The notes under the pieces are model-generated. The model saw only the letters and a program-made list of their open reading frames with translations, searched no databases and was not told where the DNA came from. Shown piece after piece: positions 23,973 through 33,162 of a DNA stretch of 64,000 bases (positions are counted from its first letter, which is position 1; each line of letters opens with the position of its first letter). This DNA comes from Brachybacterium phenoliresistens (GTDB taxonomy: Bacteria; Actinomycetota; Actinomycetes; Actinomycetales; Dermabacteraceae): contig NZ_KK070000.1 in the NCBI RefSeq assembly GCF_000576425.1, forward strand, positions 35,500 to 99,499. The letters run 5' to 3'. Position numbers and translations under genes: made by a program.

Positions 23973-25088
23973 GTGAACGCTCGCAAGAACAAGCTCGTCG
24001 CGCTCGCCGCCCTCGGCCTCACCGGCGCCCTGGCCCTGTCCGCCTGCGGCGGCGGCAGCCCCTCGGCCGACGGCGGCTCCGACGCCGGCGGTGCGCAGCC
24101 GGGCGCGGCCTCGGGCCAGCTCGCCGGCGCCGGCGCCTCCTCCGCGGAGTCCGCCCAGGGCGCCTGGACCCAGAACTTCATCGCCCTGAACCCCGAGGCC
24201 CAGGTCACCTACGACTCCGTCGGCTCCAGCGCGGGCCGCGAGCAGTTCCTCGCCGGCGGCGTGCAGTTCGCCGGCTCCGACGCCGCGCTCACCGAGGACG
24301 AGCTGGCGCAGTCGGCCGAGGCCTGCCAGGGCGGCACCGCCTTCGACCTGCCCGTCTACATCTCCCCGATCGCGGTCGTGTTCAACCTCGAGGGCGTCGA
24401 GGATCTGCAGCTGTCCGCCCCGACGATCGCGGGCATCTTCGCCGGCACCATCACCACGTGGAACGATCCGGCCATCGTCGCGGACAACCCCGAGGCGACG
24501 CTGCCGGATCTCGCCATCACGCCCGTGCATCGTTCGGACGGCTCCGGCACGACCGAGAACTTCACCTCCTACCTGTCCGAGACCGCGGGCGACGTCTGGA
24601 CCCACGGCGAGGTCGACGAGTGGCCCATCGAGGGCGGCCAGTCCGGCGACGGCACCTCCGGCCTCGTCTCCGTCGTCGAGGGCGGCAACGGCACCATCGG
24701 CTACGCCGACGCCTCCAAGGCCGGCAACCTCGGCATCGCCAAGGTGAAGGTGGGCGAGGAGTACATCGAGTACAGCCCCGAGGCCGCCGCCAAGGCCGTC
24801 GAGCTCTCCCCGCGCGCCGAGGGCCGCTCCGAGCACGACATCGTGATGGAGCTGGACCGCACGATCGACGACCCGGGCGCCTACCCGATCGTGCTCGTCT
24901 CCTACCTGGTCCTGTGCGACACCTATGCTGATCAGGAGACCGCGGACCTGGTGAAGGCCTACGCCGGCTACGTCGTGTCCCCCGAGGGCCAGGAGGCCTC
25001 CGCGCAGGCCGCCGGCAGCGCCCCGCTGACCGAGGGCCTGTCCACCGACGCGACCGCCGCGATCGAGTCGATCAAGGCCGCGGCCTGA
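23973..25088 (+). CDS. pstS: Phosphate ABC transporter substrate-binding lipoprotein
   Basis: A 371-residue lipoprotein that captures phosphate outside the membrane. A signal peptide ends in the lipobox LSAC (about 23-26), giving a lipidated Cys. GAGASSAESAQGAWTQNF and HRSDGSGTTENFT are the phosphate-binding PstS motifs, and SYLVLCDTYADQ contains a conserved region near the C-terminus. The GTG at 23973 follows GAAAGGA and begins with Asn-Ala-Arg-Lys, a proper signal peptide; the ATG at 23934 would place unlikely residues before it. First gene of pstSCAB, controlled by the PHO box. Confidence 0.95.
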   Translation: MNARKNKLVALAALGLTGALALSACGGGSPSADGGSDAGGAQPGAASGQLAGAGASSAESAQGAWTQNFIALNPEAQVTYDSVGSSAGREQFLAGGVQFAGSDAALTEDELAQSAEACQGGTAFDLPVYISPIAVVFNLEGVEDLQLSAPTIAGIFAGTITTWNDPAIVADNPEATLPDLAITPVHRSDGSGTTENFTSYLSETAGDVWTHGEVDEWPIEGGQSGDGTSGLVSVVEGGNGTIGYADASKAGNLGIAKVKVGEEYIEYSPEAAAKAVELSPRAEGRSEHDIVMELDRTIDDPGAYPIVLVSYLVLCDTYADQETADLVKAYAGYVVSPEGQEASAQAAGSAPLTEGLSTDATAAIESIKAAA

Positions 25089-25101
25089 CGCACCGCCGCA
25101 T

Positions 25102-25153
25102 CACGGCGCACCGGAGGCCGGGGGCGGAGCCCCTGAGCACCCGGTGCGCCGTG
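25102..25153 (+). promoter_or_regulatory. 13-bp hairpin between pstS and pstC
   Basis: CACGGCGCACCGG (25102-25114) pairs perfectly with CCGGTGCGCCGTG (25141-25153). It starts 14 bp after the pstS stop. In binding-protein operons such a stem usually stabilises the first cistron or partly terminates reading, giving more PstS than permease. Confidence 0.6.
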
Positions 25154-25200
25154 CCACCCGGCGCACCGGGTTCCTCGTCCCCACCTCAGGAAGGCTGTTC

Positions 25201-26172
25201 GTGAGCACGTCCGCCGCGGCCACCCCCACGCCGCAGAAGCAGTCCGATCCCCCCGAGACGAAGGCTCGGACCGCGAAGCGGCCCGGTGACCTGATCTTCA
25301 GCGGGCTGAGCATCGGCTCCGGCCTTCTGATCTTCCTCACCCTGCTGCTCGTCGCCGTCTTCCTGACGATCCGCTCCCTCCCGGCGATCCAGTCCAGCCG
25401 CGAGGTCACCGGCGATGCGGACGCCGTCTCCCTCCTCGAGTACACCGCCCCGCTGGTGTTCGGCACCGTGTTCGCGGCGGTGCTCGCGCTGCTCATGGCG
25501 GTCCCGGTGGCCGTCGGCATCGCGCTGTTCATCTCGCACTTCGCGCCGCGGCGCCTGGCCACGCCGCTGGGCTTCATGATCGACCTGCTCGCCGCGGTCC
25601 CCTCGGTGGTCTTCGGCCTGTGGGGCGGCGTCTGGCTGGTGCCGCGCCTGGAGCCGCTGTACATGTGGCTGAACACGTATCTCGGGTGGATCCCGCTGTT
25701 CGCCGGGGAGCCCAGCGCCCCGATGCGCAACCTCGCCACCGCCTCCGTGGTCCTCGCGGTGATGATCCTGCCGATCATCACCGCCGTGTCGCGGGAGGTC
25801 TTCCTGCAGACCCCGCGGCTGCAGGAGGAGGCGGCCCTCGCCCTCGGCGCCACCCGCTTCGAGACCATCCGGACCGTGGTGCTGCCCTTCGGCCGCTCGG
25901 GCGTGGTCTCCGCCTCGATGCTGGGCCTGGGCCGCGCGCTCGGCGAGACCATGGCCGTGCTCATGGTGCTCTCGCCCGGCTCCTCGTTCTCGCTGCACAT
26001 CCTCGAGGTGGGCCGGCACAACTCGATCGCCGCCAACATCGCCTCCCAGAGCGCCGAGGCCACCCCGGACGTCATGGCCCGCCTGATCTTCACCGGGCTC
26101 GTGCTGTTCGTGATCACCTTCGTCATCAATGCGATCGCCCGCGCCGTCGTGGCGCGCAGCACCCAGGGCTGA
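25201..26172 (+). CDS. pstC: Phosphate ABC transporter permease PstC
   Basis: A 323-residue permease with six membrane helices. The EAA-type loop that contacts PstB is EEAALALGATRFETIRTVVL (about 218-237), and GRALGETMAVLMVLSPG is the family's conserved Gly-Glu-Thr segment. The N-terminal ~35 residues are polar and cytoplasmic. GTG 25201 was chosen because AGGAAGG lies just upstream. It pairs with PstA to form the channel. Confidence 0.95.
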   Translation: MSTSAAATPTPQKQSDPPETKARTAKRPGDLIFSGLSIGSGLLIFLTLLLVAVFLTIRSLPAIQSSREVTGDADAVSLLEYTAPLVFGTVFAAVLALLMAVPVAVGIALFISHFAPRRLATPLGFMIDLLAAVPSVVFGLWGGVWLVPRLEPLYMWLNTYLGWIPLFAGEPSAPMRNLATASVVLAVMILPIITAVSREVFLQTPRLQEEAALALGATRFETIRTVVLPFGRSGVVSASMLGLGRALGETMAVLMVLSPGSSFSLHILEVGRHNSIAANIASQSAEATPDVMARLIFTGLVLFVITFVINAIARAVVARSTQG

Positions 26173-26181
26173 GAGGGAACC

Positions 26182-27351
26182 ATGAGCACCACGACCACCT
26201 CCAAGCCCACGCACTCGGAGCTGCTGACCGGCTCGGCGACCGCCGAGAACCGGCTCCCGGGCTGGCACATGCTGCTGACCGCCCTCGCCGCCGTCCTCCT
26301 GGCCGTGCTGGTCCTGGCCCTGTTCGGGTCGGTGAGCATCGGCGGCGTCCTCGTGCTGGGCTACGGCCTGCACCTCGTGATCGGCTATCTCTACTCGCGG
26401 GTCCGCGAGGGCCGCCGCTGGGCCGCCGACCGCCTGGTGACGATGCTCGTGTACGGCGCCTTCGCCGTGGCGATGATCCCGCTGATCTCGCTGCTGTGGG
26501 AGGTGCTGCACCGCGGCATCGTCCGCATCATCGGCCCGATCCCGCTGCAGTTCTGGACCATGGACATGGCCGGCGTGATCGGCGGCATGGACACCGGCGG
26601 CATCTCCCATGCGATCGTGGGAACGCTGCTGATCACCCTGGGCGCCTCCCTGATCTCCGTGCCGATCGGCCTGTTCACCTCGATCTTCCTCGTCGAGTAC
26701 GCCCGCTACGGCGCGCTGAAGGTGCTGGGCCGCGGCGTCACCTTCCTGGTGGACGTGATGACCGGCATCCCCTCGATCGTCGCGGGCCTGTTCGGCCTGG
26801 CGCTGTTCATCACCATCACCAACGATCCGGGCATCCGCATCGGCCTGATGGGATCGGTGGCCCTGTCCGTTCTCATGATCCCGACCGTGGTGCGCTCCAG
26901 CGAGGAGATGCTCCGCCTGGTGCCGATGGAGCTGCGCGAGGCCGCCTACGGCCTGGGCGTGCCCAAGTGGCTGACCATCGTCCGGGTGGTGCTGCGGACC
27001 GCGATCGCCGGCCTGACGACCTCGGTCACCCTCGCCGTCGCCCGCGTGATCGGCGAGACGGCCCCGCTGCTGCTGACGGTCGGCGCCCTGCCTCTGATGA
27101 ACGCCAACCTGTTCGAGGGCCGCATGCAGACCCTGCCGACGTTCATCAACAGCCAGTACCGTTCGGGCAACGCCGTGTGCAACTCCGACGTCATGACGAA
27201 CCCGATCACGCAGATCGACTACGCGTGCTCGACCACGATCAACTACGACCGGGCGTGGGCCGCAGCGCTCACCCTGATCCTCATCGTCATGCTCCTGAAC
27301 GTCATCGCCCGCCTGGTCAGCTACTACTTCTCGCCGAAGCTCGGCCGCTGA
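26182..27351 (+). CDS. pstA: Phosphate ABC transporter permease PstA
   Basis: A 389-residue permease, longer than the usual ~290 because two extra hydrophobic segments precede the core (about 29-52 and 54-70). The coupling loop is [20 protein letters not shown] and the conserved [11 protein letters not shown] follows. Near the C-terminus there is a polar extracellular insertion with two Cys (about 330-350, [10 protein letters not shown] and YACST) that may form a disulfide. It starts 9 bp after pstC, following GAGGGAA. Confidence 0.95.
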   Translation: MSTTTTSKPTHSELLTGSATAENRLPGWHMLLTALAAVLLAVLVLALFGSVSIGGVLVLGYGLHLVIGYLYSRVREGRRWAADRLVTMLVYGAFAVAMIPLISLLWEVLHRGIVRIIGPIPLQFWTMDMAGVIGGMDTGGISHAIVGTLLITLGASLISVPIGLFTSIFLVEYARYGALKVLGRGVTFLVDVMTGIPSIVAGLFGLALFITITNDPGIRIGLMGSVALSVLMIPTVVRSSEEMLRLVPMELREAAYGLGVPKWLTIVRVVLRTAIAGLTTSVTLAVARVIGETAPLLLTVGALPLMNANLFEGRMQTLPTFINSQYRSGNAVCNSDVMTNPITQIDYACSTTINYDRAWAAALTLILIVMLLNVIARLVSYYFSPKLGR

Positions 27352-27385
27352 GCCGCTCCCGCCGGCCGCATCGAAAGGAATCTCC

Positions 27386-28165
27386 ATGGCCCAGGCCATC
27401 AACGTCGAGGATCTGAACATCTACTACAGCGAGTTCCTCGCCGTGGAGAACGTCAACGTGACGATCCAGCCCCGCTCGGTGACCGCGCTCATCGGCCCCT
27501 CGGGCTGCGGGAAGTCCACCTTCCTGCGCACCCTGAACCGCATGCACGAGGTCATCCCCGGGGCATACGCCACCGGCTCGGTCGAGATCGAGGGCGCGAA
27601 CATCTACGGCAGCGGCGTGGACCCCGTCAACGTCCGCCGCCGGGTGGGCATGGTCTTCCAGAAGCCGAACCCCTTCCCGACCATGTCCATCCGCGACAAC
27701 GTGCTCGCGGGCGTGAAGCTCAACAACCAGCGCATCTCCCGGTCCACGGCCGATGAGCTCGTGGAGAGCTCCCTGCGCGGCGCGAACCTCTGGGAGGAGG
27801 TCAAGGACCGCCTCGACAAGCCCGGCATGGGCCTGTCCGGCGGCCAGCAGCAGCGTCTGTGCATCGCCCGCGCCATCGCCGTCAAGCCCGAGGTCATCCT
27901 CATGGACGAGCCGTGCTCCGCGCTCGACCCGATCTCGACCCTGGCGATCGAGGACCTCATCCACGAGATGAAGCAGGACTTCACCATCGTCATCGTCACC
28001 CACAACATGCAGCAGGCCTCGCGCGTCTCCGACCGCACCGGCTTCTTCAACATCGCCGGCACCGGCAAGCCCGGGCATCTCATCGAGATCGACGAGACCG
28101 AGAAGATGTTCACCAACCCCGAGAACAAGCAGACCGAGGACTACATCTCCGGCCGCTTCGGGTGA
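27386..28165 (+). CDS. pstB: Phosphate ABC transporter ATPase PstB
   Basis: A 259-residue ABC ATPase that energises phosphate import. Walker A is GPSGCGKST at 37-45, the Q-loop region FQKPNPFP is typical of PstB, the signature is [16 protein letters not shown], and Walker B is [13 protein letters not shown]. The H-loop is [19 protein letters not shown] precedes the ATG. No phoU follows; a terminator closes the operon. Confidence 0.97.
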   Translation: MAQAINVEDLNIYYSEFLAVENVNVTIQPRSVTALIGPSGCGKSTFLRTLNRMHEVIPGAYATGSVEIEGANIYGSGVDPVNVRRRVGMVFQKPNPFPTMSIRDNVLAGVKLNNQRISRSTADELVESSLRGANLWEEVKDRLDKPGMGLSGGQQQRLCIARAIAVKPEVILMDEPCSALDPISTLAIEDLIHEMKQDFTIVIVTHNMQQASRVSDRTGFFNIAGTGKPGHLIEIDETEKMFTNPENKQTEDYISGRFG

Positions 28166-28216
28166 TCCGCGGGCGGTCGCCGGTCGCACGGCGCCGTCCC
28201 CCCACGGTCTGACGCC

Positions 28217-28242
28217 GGCCCCGGGAGTTCGATCCCGGGGCC
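28217..28242 (+). terminator. Terminator of pstSCAB
   Basis: GGCCCCGGGA and TCCCGGGGCC with a GTTCGA loop, a perfect 10-bp stem 51 bp after pstB and 37 bp before the next gene. Confidence 0.7.
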
Positions 28243-28279
28243 GATGCGCGTCCCGGGGCGGCGGCGGGATCGTGGAGCC

Positions 28280-29095
28280 ATGAACACGACGCATCCCTCC
28301 GCCGTCCCGCAGAGCGCCCCCGCGCTGCCCGTCCCGCCGGTCGCGGGCCTCGCCCCGCAGCCGCAGCCCCTCCCGGCCGGACCGCCGCCGGTCCTGCAGG
28401 CCCGCCGCCTGCGCCACACCTACGGGAAGTCCGCGAGCGCGACCCCCGCCCTGAACGGGATCGACCTCGACATCCAGGTCGCCGAGTCGCTCGCCGTCAT
28501 GGGCCCCTCCGGCTGCGGCAAGACGACGCTGCTGCACGTGCTCGCCGGCATCATCGCCCCGACCGACGGCACCGTCCACCACGGGGGACAGCCGCTGCAG
28601 GACCTGTCCGACGCGGCACGGACCCGCCTGCGCCGCAGCGCGTTCGGCTTCGTCTTCCAGGACGGCCAGCTGCTGCCGGAGCTGACCGCGCTGGAGAACG
28701 TGATCCTGCCGCGCATGCTCGCCGGGTCCTCGCGGCGCACCGCGACCGCCGACGCCCGCGGCTGGCTGGACCGGCTGGGGCTCGCGGGCCTGCACGACCG
28801 CCGTCCCGGGCAGCTCTCCGGCGGGCAGGCGCAGCGCGTCGCGATCGCGCGGGCGCTCGCCGGCCGGCCCACCGTCGTCTTCGCCGACGAGCCGACCGGC
28901 GCCCTGGACCAGGCCACCGGCCACGCCGTCCTCGAGGTCCTCACCGAGGCGAGCCGCGAAGCCGGGGCGAGCCTCGTGATGGTCACCCACGACCCGGCGG
29001 TCGCCGCGGTGTGCGAGCGCACCATCGCCATGCGCGACGGGCGCATCGAGCAGCAGTTCCGCCGCCGGAGCGCCGCGGAGGGACAGGTCCGATGA
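28280..29095 (+). CDS. MacB/LolD-type ABC transporter ATPase
   Basis: 271 residues. A Pro/Ala-rich 40-residue N-terminal extension precedes the ABC domain. Walker A is GPSGCGKTT (about 75-83), the signature LSGGQAQRVAIARALAG, Walker B VVFADEPTGALD and the H-loop VMVTHDP. VFQDGQLLPELTALENV fits the subfamily that works with FtsX-like permeases (MacB, LolD, BceA). It is coupled to the permease gene by an ATGA overlap. No sensor kinase of the BceRS kind lies beside it, so the substrate (peptide, lipid or drug) is open. Confidence 0.88.
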   Translation: MNTTHPSAVPQSAPALPVPPVAGLAPQPQPLPAGPPPVLQARRLRHTYGKSASATPALNGIDLDIQVAESLAVMGPSGCGKTTLLHVLAGIIAPTDGTVHHGGQPLQDLSDAARTRLRRSAFGFVFQDGQLLPELTALENVILPRMLAGSSRRTATADARGWLDRLGLAGLHDRRPGQLSGGQAQRVAIARALAGRPTVVFADEPTGALDQATGHAVLEVLTEASREAGASLVMVTHDPAVAAVCERTIAMRDGRIEQQFRRRSAAEGQVR

Positions 29096-30444
29096 CCCTG
29101 CTGAACGTCGCCCCCCTCGTCCTGCGCCGCCGCGGAGGGATCGCCGGGATCCTCCCGATCATCGGCTTCGCCGCCTCCACCGCGATCCTCGCGACCGTCC
29201 TCGGCGGCCTCACGGCATTCCTGGGAAGGGCCGCCGTCGTCCCGGAGGGCGTGGACTTCTCCGATCCCCGCGCGAACCTGCCGTTCCTGCTGACCTGCGC
29301 CGCGGTCGCGACGGCCCTGCTCGTCCCGAGCGCCATGGGCCTCGGCAGCGCGGCCGCGAAGCTGTCGCTCAGCCGTCGCGAGCGCGACCTCGCCTCGATG
29401 CGCCTGGTGGGCGGGACGTCCGCGCAGATCGGCACCATCGCCGTGCTCGACGTCGTCCTGCAGGCGCTGATCGGCTCCCTCGCCGGCATCGGCCTGCACC
29501 TCGCGGTGACCCCGGCCCTGACCGGTCTCGACTTCGGCCTGGCGCCCTTCACGATCGGCGAGCTCATGCTCCCGGTCTGGGGCTATCCGGTGCTCGTCCT
29601 CGCCGTCGCGCTGCTGTCGGCGTTCTCCGCGGCGCTCGGGCTCCTGGGCGTGGTCATCTCCCCGCTCGGCGTCGCCCGGGACTCCCGGATCGTGCGCATG
29701 TCGGTGATCCGCCTCGCCGTCTGGGTGCTGCTCGTGATCGGCTTCGGCGCCGCCTTCCAGATCGTGCCGCGACTGGCCGGCACCGCGGACGACCCGCTGC
29801 TGGTGACCACCGTCGTGCTCGCCGTCTTCATGGCGGTCCTCGTGGGCAGCGTGAACCTGGTCGGTCCGTTCGTGGTGTGGCTCGCCGCCCGCATCCTCGC
29901 CGCCGTGGCGCCCCGCCCGGCGCTGCTGGTGGGGGCGCGGCGCCTGGCCGCGGACCCCCGCGCAGGCTGGCGCAGCGTCTCCGGGGTGACCTTCGGCCTG
30001 GTGATCGCCGGCTTCCTGACCCTGCTGACGATCTTCGGCCGCTCCACCGACCCGGCGGAGGCGGCGCTCATGACGGCGCTGAACACCGGCGGCTACCTCA
30101 CCCTCGGCATCGCCGCGGTGCTCGCCGCGGTGTCCACCGGCGTCACCCAGACCGCCCGCGTCCTGGACCAGGCGGGCGTCTACCGCTCCCAGCACGTCTC
30201 CGGCGCGCCGATCTCGGCGCTGCAGCGGGCGCGGATGGCCGAGATCGGGCTGCCGCTCGCGATCGCCGCGATCATCGCGGGGGTGAGCGCCGCGGGGCTG
30301 ATCATGCCGGTCCTGGGCGGGGCGGCGATCCTGGGCCCGCTGGTGCAGTACCTGCTGAGCGCCCTGGTGGCCCTGGGCCTGGTCGCCGTGAGCGTCCTGG
30401 TCAGCGCCCCGCTCGTGTCCCGGGTCGCGCGCAGCGAGGCCTGA
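29092..30444 (+). CDS. FtsX-like ABC transporter permease
   Basis: 450 residues with about ten hydrophobic helices, as in two tandem four-helix FtsX units. SLSRRERDLASMRLVGGTSAQIG (about 83-105) is the coupling-helix region typical of FtsX/BceB-like permeases, and a second, weaker copy (GVYRSQHVSGAPISALQRARM) lies near residue 375. There is no large extracellular MacB-type domain. It depends on the ATPase gene upstream, with which it shares an ATGA overlap. Transcription ends before the palindromic repeat at 30495. Confidence 0.85.
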   Translation: MTLLNVAPLVLRRRGGIAGILPIIGFAASTAILATVLGGLTAFLGRAAVVPEGVDFSDPRANLPFLLTCAAVATALLVPSAMGLGSAAAKLSLSRRERDLASMRLVGGTSAQIGTIAVLDVVLQALIGSLAGIGLHLAVTPALTGLDFGLAPFTIGELMLPVWGYPVLVLAVALLSAFSAALGLLGVVISPLGVARDSRIVRMSVIRLAVWVLLVIGFGAAFQIVPRLAGTADDPLLVTTVVLAVFMAVLVGSVNLVGPFVVWLAARILAAVAPRPALLVGARRLAADPRAGWRSVSGVTFGLVIAGFLTLLTIFGRSTDPAEAALMTALNTGGYLTLGIAAVLAAVSTGVTQTARVLDQAGVYRSQHVSGAPISALQRARMAEIGLPLAIAAIIAGVSAAGLIMPVLGGAAILGPLVQYLLSALVALGLVAVSVLVSAPLVSRVARSEA

Positions 30445-30473
30445 CCGGACGGGGAGCCCGGGGCGAGGGGGCC

Positions 30474-30503
30474 GCGGGACCAACGAGGGGTTCGCGGGAC
30501 CAA
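30474..30503. repeat. 20-bp-period direct repeat before the inverted repeat
   Basis: GCGGGACCAA occurs at 30474-30483 and 30494-30503. The second copy is the outer end of the 22-bp palindrome arm, as if a terminal segment had been duplicated. Confidence 0.6.
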
Positions 30504-30551
30504 TACGGGGACACAGGCGGTATATGGCGCTGTGTCCCCGTATTGGTCCCG
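30495..30551. repeat. Perfect 22-bp inverted repeat (REP/MITE-like)
   Basis: The left arm 30495-30516 begins CGGGACCAATACGGGG; the right arm 30530-30551 is its exact reverse complement; the 13-base spacer is GCGGTATATGGCG. It is less GC-rich than its surroundings, and the long perfect arms exceed what a terminator needs. It resembles a REP-type or MITE-like palindromic unit, but no transposase is nearby. It lies 50 bp past the permease stop and could also terminate transcription. Confidence 0.75.
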
Positions 30552-30613
30552 TGGATCCTCGGCCGGTGCGTCGACGCGGCGGCGGGGACGTCCCGCGGTG
30601 CCGGTCCGGTCGC

Positions 30614-30619
30614 TACGCT
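30614..30619 (+). promoter_or_regulatory. -10 element, leaderless start of rhodanese gene
   Basis: TACGCT, 7 bases before ATG 30627. Confidence 0.5.
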
Positions 30620-30626
30620 GGACGTC

Positions 30627-30950
30627 ATGAACTTCGAATCCGTGGCCCCGGCCGAGGTGCCCGAGGGCGCCCACCTCATCGACGTCCGCGAGCAGTCCGA
30701 GTGGGACGCCGGGCATGCCCCGACCGCCCAGCACCTCGCCGCCAGCACCCTGCTGGAGAACCTCGACAAGCTGCCCGAGGACGGCGACCTGTACATCGTC
30801 TGCCGCAGCGGCGGGCGCAGCGCGCAGGTCTGCCAGTGGCTGAACCAGAACGGCTACGACGCGATCAACGTCGCCGGCGGGATGGACATCTGGTTCGAGT
30901 CCGGTCTGCCGATGGTCTCCGACGGCGAGGGCGAGCCCTACGTCCTGTGA
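30627..30950 (+). CDS. Rhodanese-like sulfurtransferase
   Basis: A 107-residue single-domain rhodanese. LIDVREQSEWDAGHAP (about 17-32) is the family's CH2A-type region, and the active loop is CRSGGRS with Cys59 as persulfide carrier. IVC plus a six-residue loop fits GlpE/PspE-type enzymes, which move sulfane sulfur to thiols or cyanide. Single gene with a leaderless promoter; it ends 10 bp from the convergent CPBP gene. Confidence 0.9.
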   Translation: MNFESVAPAEVPEGAHLIDVREQSEWDAGHAPTAQHLAASTLLENLDKLPEDGDLYIVCRSGGRSAQVCQWLNQNGYDAINVAGGMDIWFESGLPMVSDGEGEPYVL

Positions 30951-30959
30951 CCGCCGGCC

Positions 30960-31718
30960 TCAGAGGCTGATCGCGTCCTTCAGCACGGCGTAGCCGACGA
31001 AGGCGACGACGTCGAGCAGGGTGTGGGCGATGACCAGCGGCATCGTCCGGCCGGTGCGCCGGAACCAGGCGGCGAACACGACGCCCATGACGGCGTTGGC
31101 GATGCCGGGGCCGATCCCCTGGTACAGGTGGTAGGCCCCGCGAAGCAGCGCCGAGGCGAGGATGATCCGCCCCGGCCCCCAGCCCAGCGCCTCCAGGCGC
31201 CGCGACAGGTAGCCCACCGCGATCACCTCCTCCACCACGGCGTTCTTGACCGCCTGCAGCACCAGCACGGGCACCGTCCACCAGTGCTCGGCGAGGGCCG
31301 CGGGGATCACCTCGACGGTCGCGCCGATCGCCCGCCCCGCCGCGTAGACGGCCAGTCCCGGCAGGCCGATGCCGGCGGCCAGGGCCAGGCCCGCCAGCGC
31401 ATCACGCAGCGGCGCGGCGAGGTCCAGTCCCAGATCGGCCAGCGCCGCCCGGACCGAGCCGGCGGTGAGCGCGAGCAGCAGCACGGCCAGCGCCACCGGG
31501 GCGAGCGTGAAGACGATCCCCAGCAGCTGGCGCGCCAGATCGGCCCAGGGCATCTCGGAGGCGGAGGCGTTCAGCGCCACGCTCTGCTCGGCCAGCGGGC
31601 CCCGCGCCATCGCCTCCACCAGCGCGAGGACCGCATAGACGGCGCTGCGGCCCAGGGACAGCGCCAGCACGACGACGATCTCGGCGCGCAGCAGGCGGGC
31701 GGGGATGACGATGCTCAC
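30960..31718 (-). CDS. CPBP-family intramembrane metalloprotease
   Basis: A 252-residue protein with about seven membrane helices. The CPBP (Abi/Rce1-like) motifs are present: VVEEVIAVGYLSRRL supplies the paired Glu, though the usual F-R-G is replaced; ASALLRGAYHLYQG has the Arg and His; and VIAHTLLDVV has the last His. Relatives cut prenylated or peptide substrates and often give bacteriocin immunity; no such substrate is seen here. The GTG at 31718 has CACGAT six bases upstream, favouring it over longer starts. Confidence 0.82.
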   Translation of the reverse strand: MSIVIPARLLRAEIVVVLALSLGRSAVYAVLALVEAMARGPLAEQSVALNASASEMPWADLARQLLGIVFTLAPVALAVLLLALTAGSVRAALADLGLDLAAPLRDALAGLALAAGIGLPGLAVYAAGRAIGATVEVIPAALAEHWWTVPVLVLQAVKNAVVEEVIAVGYLSRRLEALGWGPGRIILASALLRGAYHLYQGIGPGIANAVMGVVFAAWFRRTGRTMPLVIAHTLLDVVAFVGYAVLKDAISL

Positions 31719-31724
31719 GGGCAC

Positions 31725-31730
31725 ATCGTG
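31725..31730 (-). promoter_or_regulatory. -10 element, leaderless start of CPBP gene
   Basis: CACGAT on the minus strand, 6 bases before GTG 31718. Confidence 0.35.
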
Positions 31731-31779
31731 CCAGGCGCGCGGCCGCCGCGGCCCGGGGGAGGGGCTCATCCGGCAGGCG

Positions 31780-31785
31780 TACGGT
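31780..31785 (+). promoter_or_regulatory. -10 element of the M20 amidohydrolase gene
   Basis: TACGGT; leader of about 30 nt with GGAAGGAAA before GTG 31822. Confidence 0.4.
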
Positions 31786-31821
31786 GTCCTCCCCGAGAAC
31801 GTCGTCGGAAGGAAACCCACC

Positions 31822-33162
31822 GTGTCCGTGCCTGAGCCCGCTGCCGCCTCTGTCCCCGAGCCCGACCCTGCCTCGTCCCCGGGGGCCGCCGCGCCCGCCG
31901 CCGGCGAGCCGGCTGCGGAGGCCGTGGACGCCGCTCTGCGCGACCTGTCCGAGCATCGCGACTGGCGCCGCGAGCTGTACACCGACCTGCACCGTCACCC
32001 CGAGCTGGGCCTCGAGGAGACCGCCACCGCGCAGCGCATCACCGCGGAGCTCGAGGCGCTGGGGGCGCGGCCGATGCGGATCGGCGGGACCGGGGTGGTC
32101 GCCGTGCTGACCCACGGCGAAGGGCCCGTGGTGCTGGCCCGCGCCGACATCGACGGCCTGCCCGTGCAGGAGCGGACGGGACTGCCGTACGCCTCGGAGG
32201 TCGAGGGGGTGATGCACGCCTGCGGCCACGACACCCATGTGACCGCGCTGCTGGGCGCCGTGCGCCAGCTGCTCGCGCACCCGGGGACCTGGTCCGGCAC
32301 CTACATCGCCCTGTTCCAGCCCGCCGAGGAGACCGGCGAGGGCGCCCGGGCCATGGTCGAGGACGGCCTCGCCGAGCGGATCCCGCACCCGGACGTGGCG
32401 CTGGGCCAGCACGTGATGCCGATGCCGGCCGGGATGATCGCGGTGGGCCCCGGCCCGGTGATGTCGCAGAGCGACTCCCTGCGCATCACCCTGCACGGCC
32501 GCGGCGCCCACGGCTCCATGCCGCACCTCTCGGTGGACCCCGTGGTCCTCGCCGCGAGCGTGGTGCTGCGCCTGCAGACCGTGGTCTCCCGCGAGGTCGC
32601 CCCGGGGGAGTTCAGCGTCCTGACCATCGGGGCGCTGCACGCCGGCACCCGGCCCAACATCATCGCCGACCGCGCGGAGCTGCAGGTGAACATGCGCCAC
32701 TACGACCCGGCGGTGCGGGACCGCGTGCTCGCCGCGGTCGAGCGGGTGGTCCGCGCCGAGTGCGCGGCCTCCGGAGCGCCCCGCGACCCCGAGATCGTCC
32801 TCGAGCACCAGCTGCCGCCCACCCTCAACGACCCGGAGACCGCCGAGCGGGTGGCCGCGGCCTTCCGCGATCGTTTCGGCGAGGACCGGGTCGTGCCGAT
32901 GCCCCAGGTCACCGCGTCCGAGGACTTCTCGGTGATCCCCGATGCGCTGGGCGTGCCCTACGCCTACTGGTTGGTCGGGGGAGGGGACCCGGAGGCCTTC
33001 GCCGCGGCGATGCGGGAGGACGGCGGCGCCGCCTCGCTCCCGGTGAACCACTCGCCCCTGTTCGCCCCGGTGATCGAACCGACGCTGGAGGCGATGACCA
33101 GCGCCCACGTCGTCGCGGCCCTGGCCCACCTCGGCCGGGGCAGTGGAAGGATGGAGGCATGA
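31822..33162 (+). CDS. M20-family amidohydrolase
   Basis: A 446-residue metal-dependent hydrolase of the AbgB/HipO type, which removes acyl groups from amino acids or N-acyl conjugates. Metal ligands lie in MHACGHDTHVTALLGA and QPAEETGEGA, with the dimerisation domain starting LHGRGAHGSMPHLSVDP. DLHRHPELGLEE is the typical N-terminal motif. About 35 extra Ala/Pro-rich residues precede it. GTG 31822 has GGAAGGAAA at good spacing; GTG 31828 is an alternative. Coupled by ATGA to the following SDR gene. Confidence 0.9.
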   Translation: MSVPEPAAASVPEPDPASSPGAAAPAAGEPAAEAVDAALRDLSEHRDWRRELYTDLHRHPELGLEETATAQRITAELEALGARPMRIGGTGVVAVLTHGEGPVVLARADIDGLPVQERTGLPYASEVEGVMHACGHDTHVTALLGAVRQLLAHPGTWSGTYIALFQPAEETGEGARAMVEDGLAERIPHPDVALGQHVMPMPAGMIAVGPGPVMSQSDSLRITLHGRGAHGSMPHLSVDPVVLAASVVLRLQTVVSREVAPGEFSVLTIGALHAGTRPNIIADRAELQVNMRHYDPAVRDRVLAAVERVVRAECAASGAPRDPEIVLEHQLPPTLNDPETAERVAAAFRDRFGEDRVVPMPQVTASEDFSVIPDALGVPYAYWLVGGGDPEAFAAAMREDGGAASLPVNHSPLFAPVIEPTLEAMTSAHVVAALAHLGRGSGRMEA

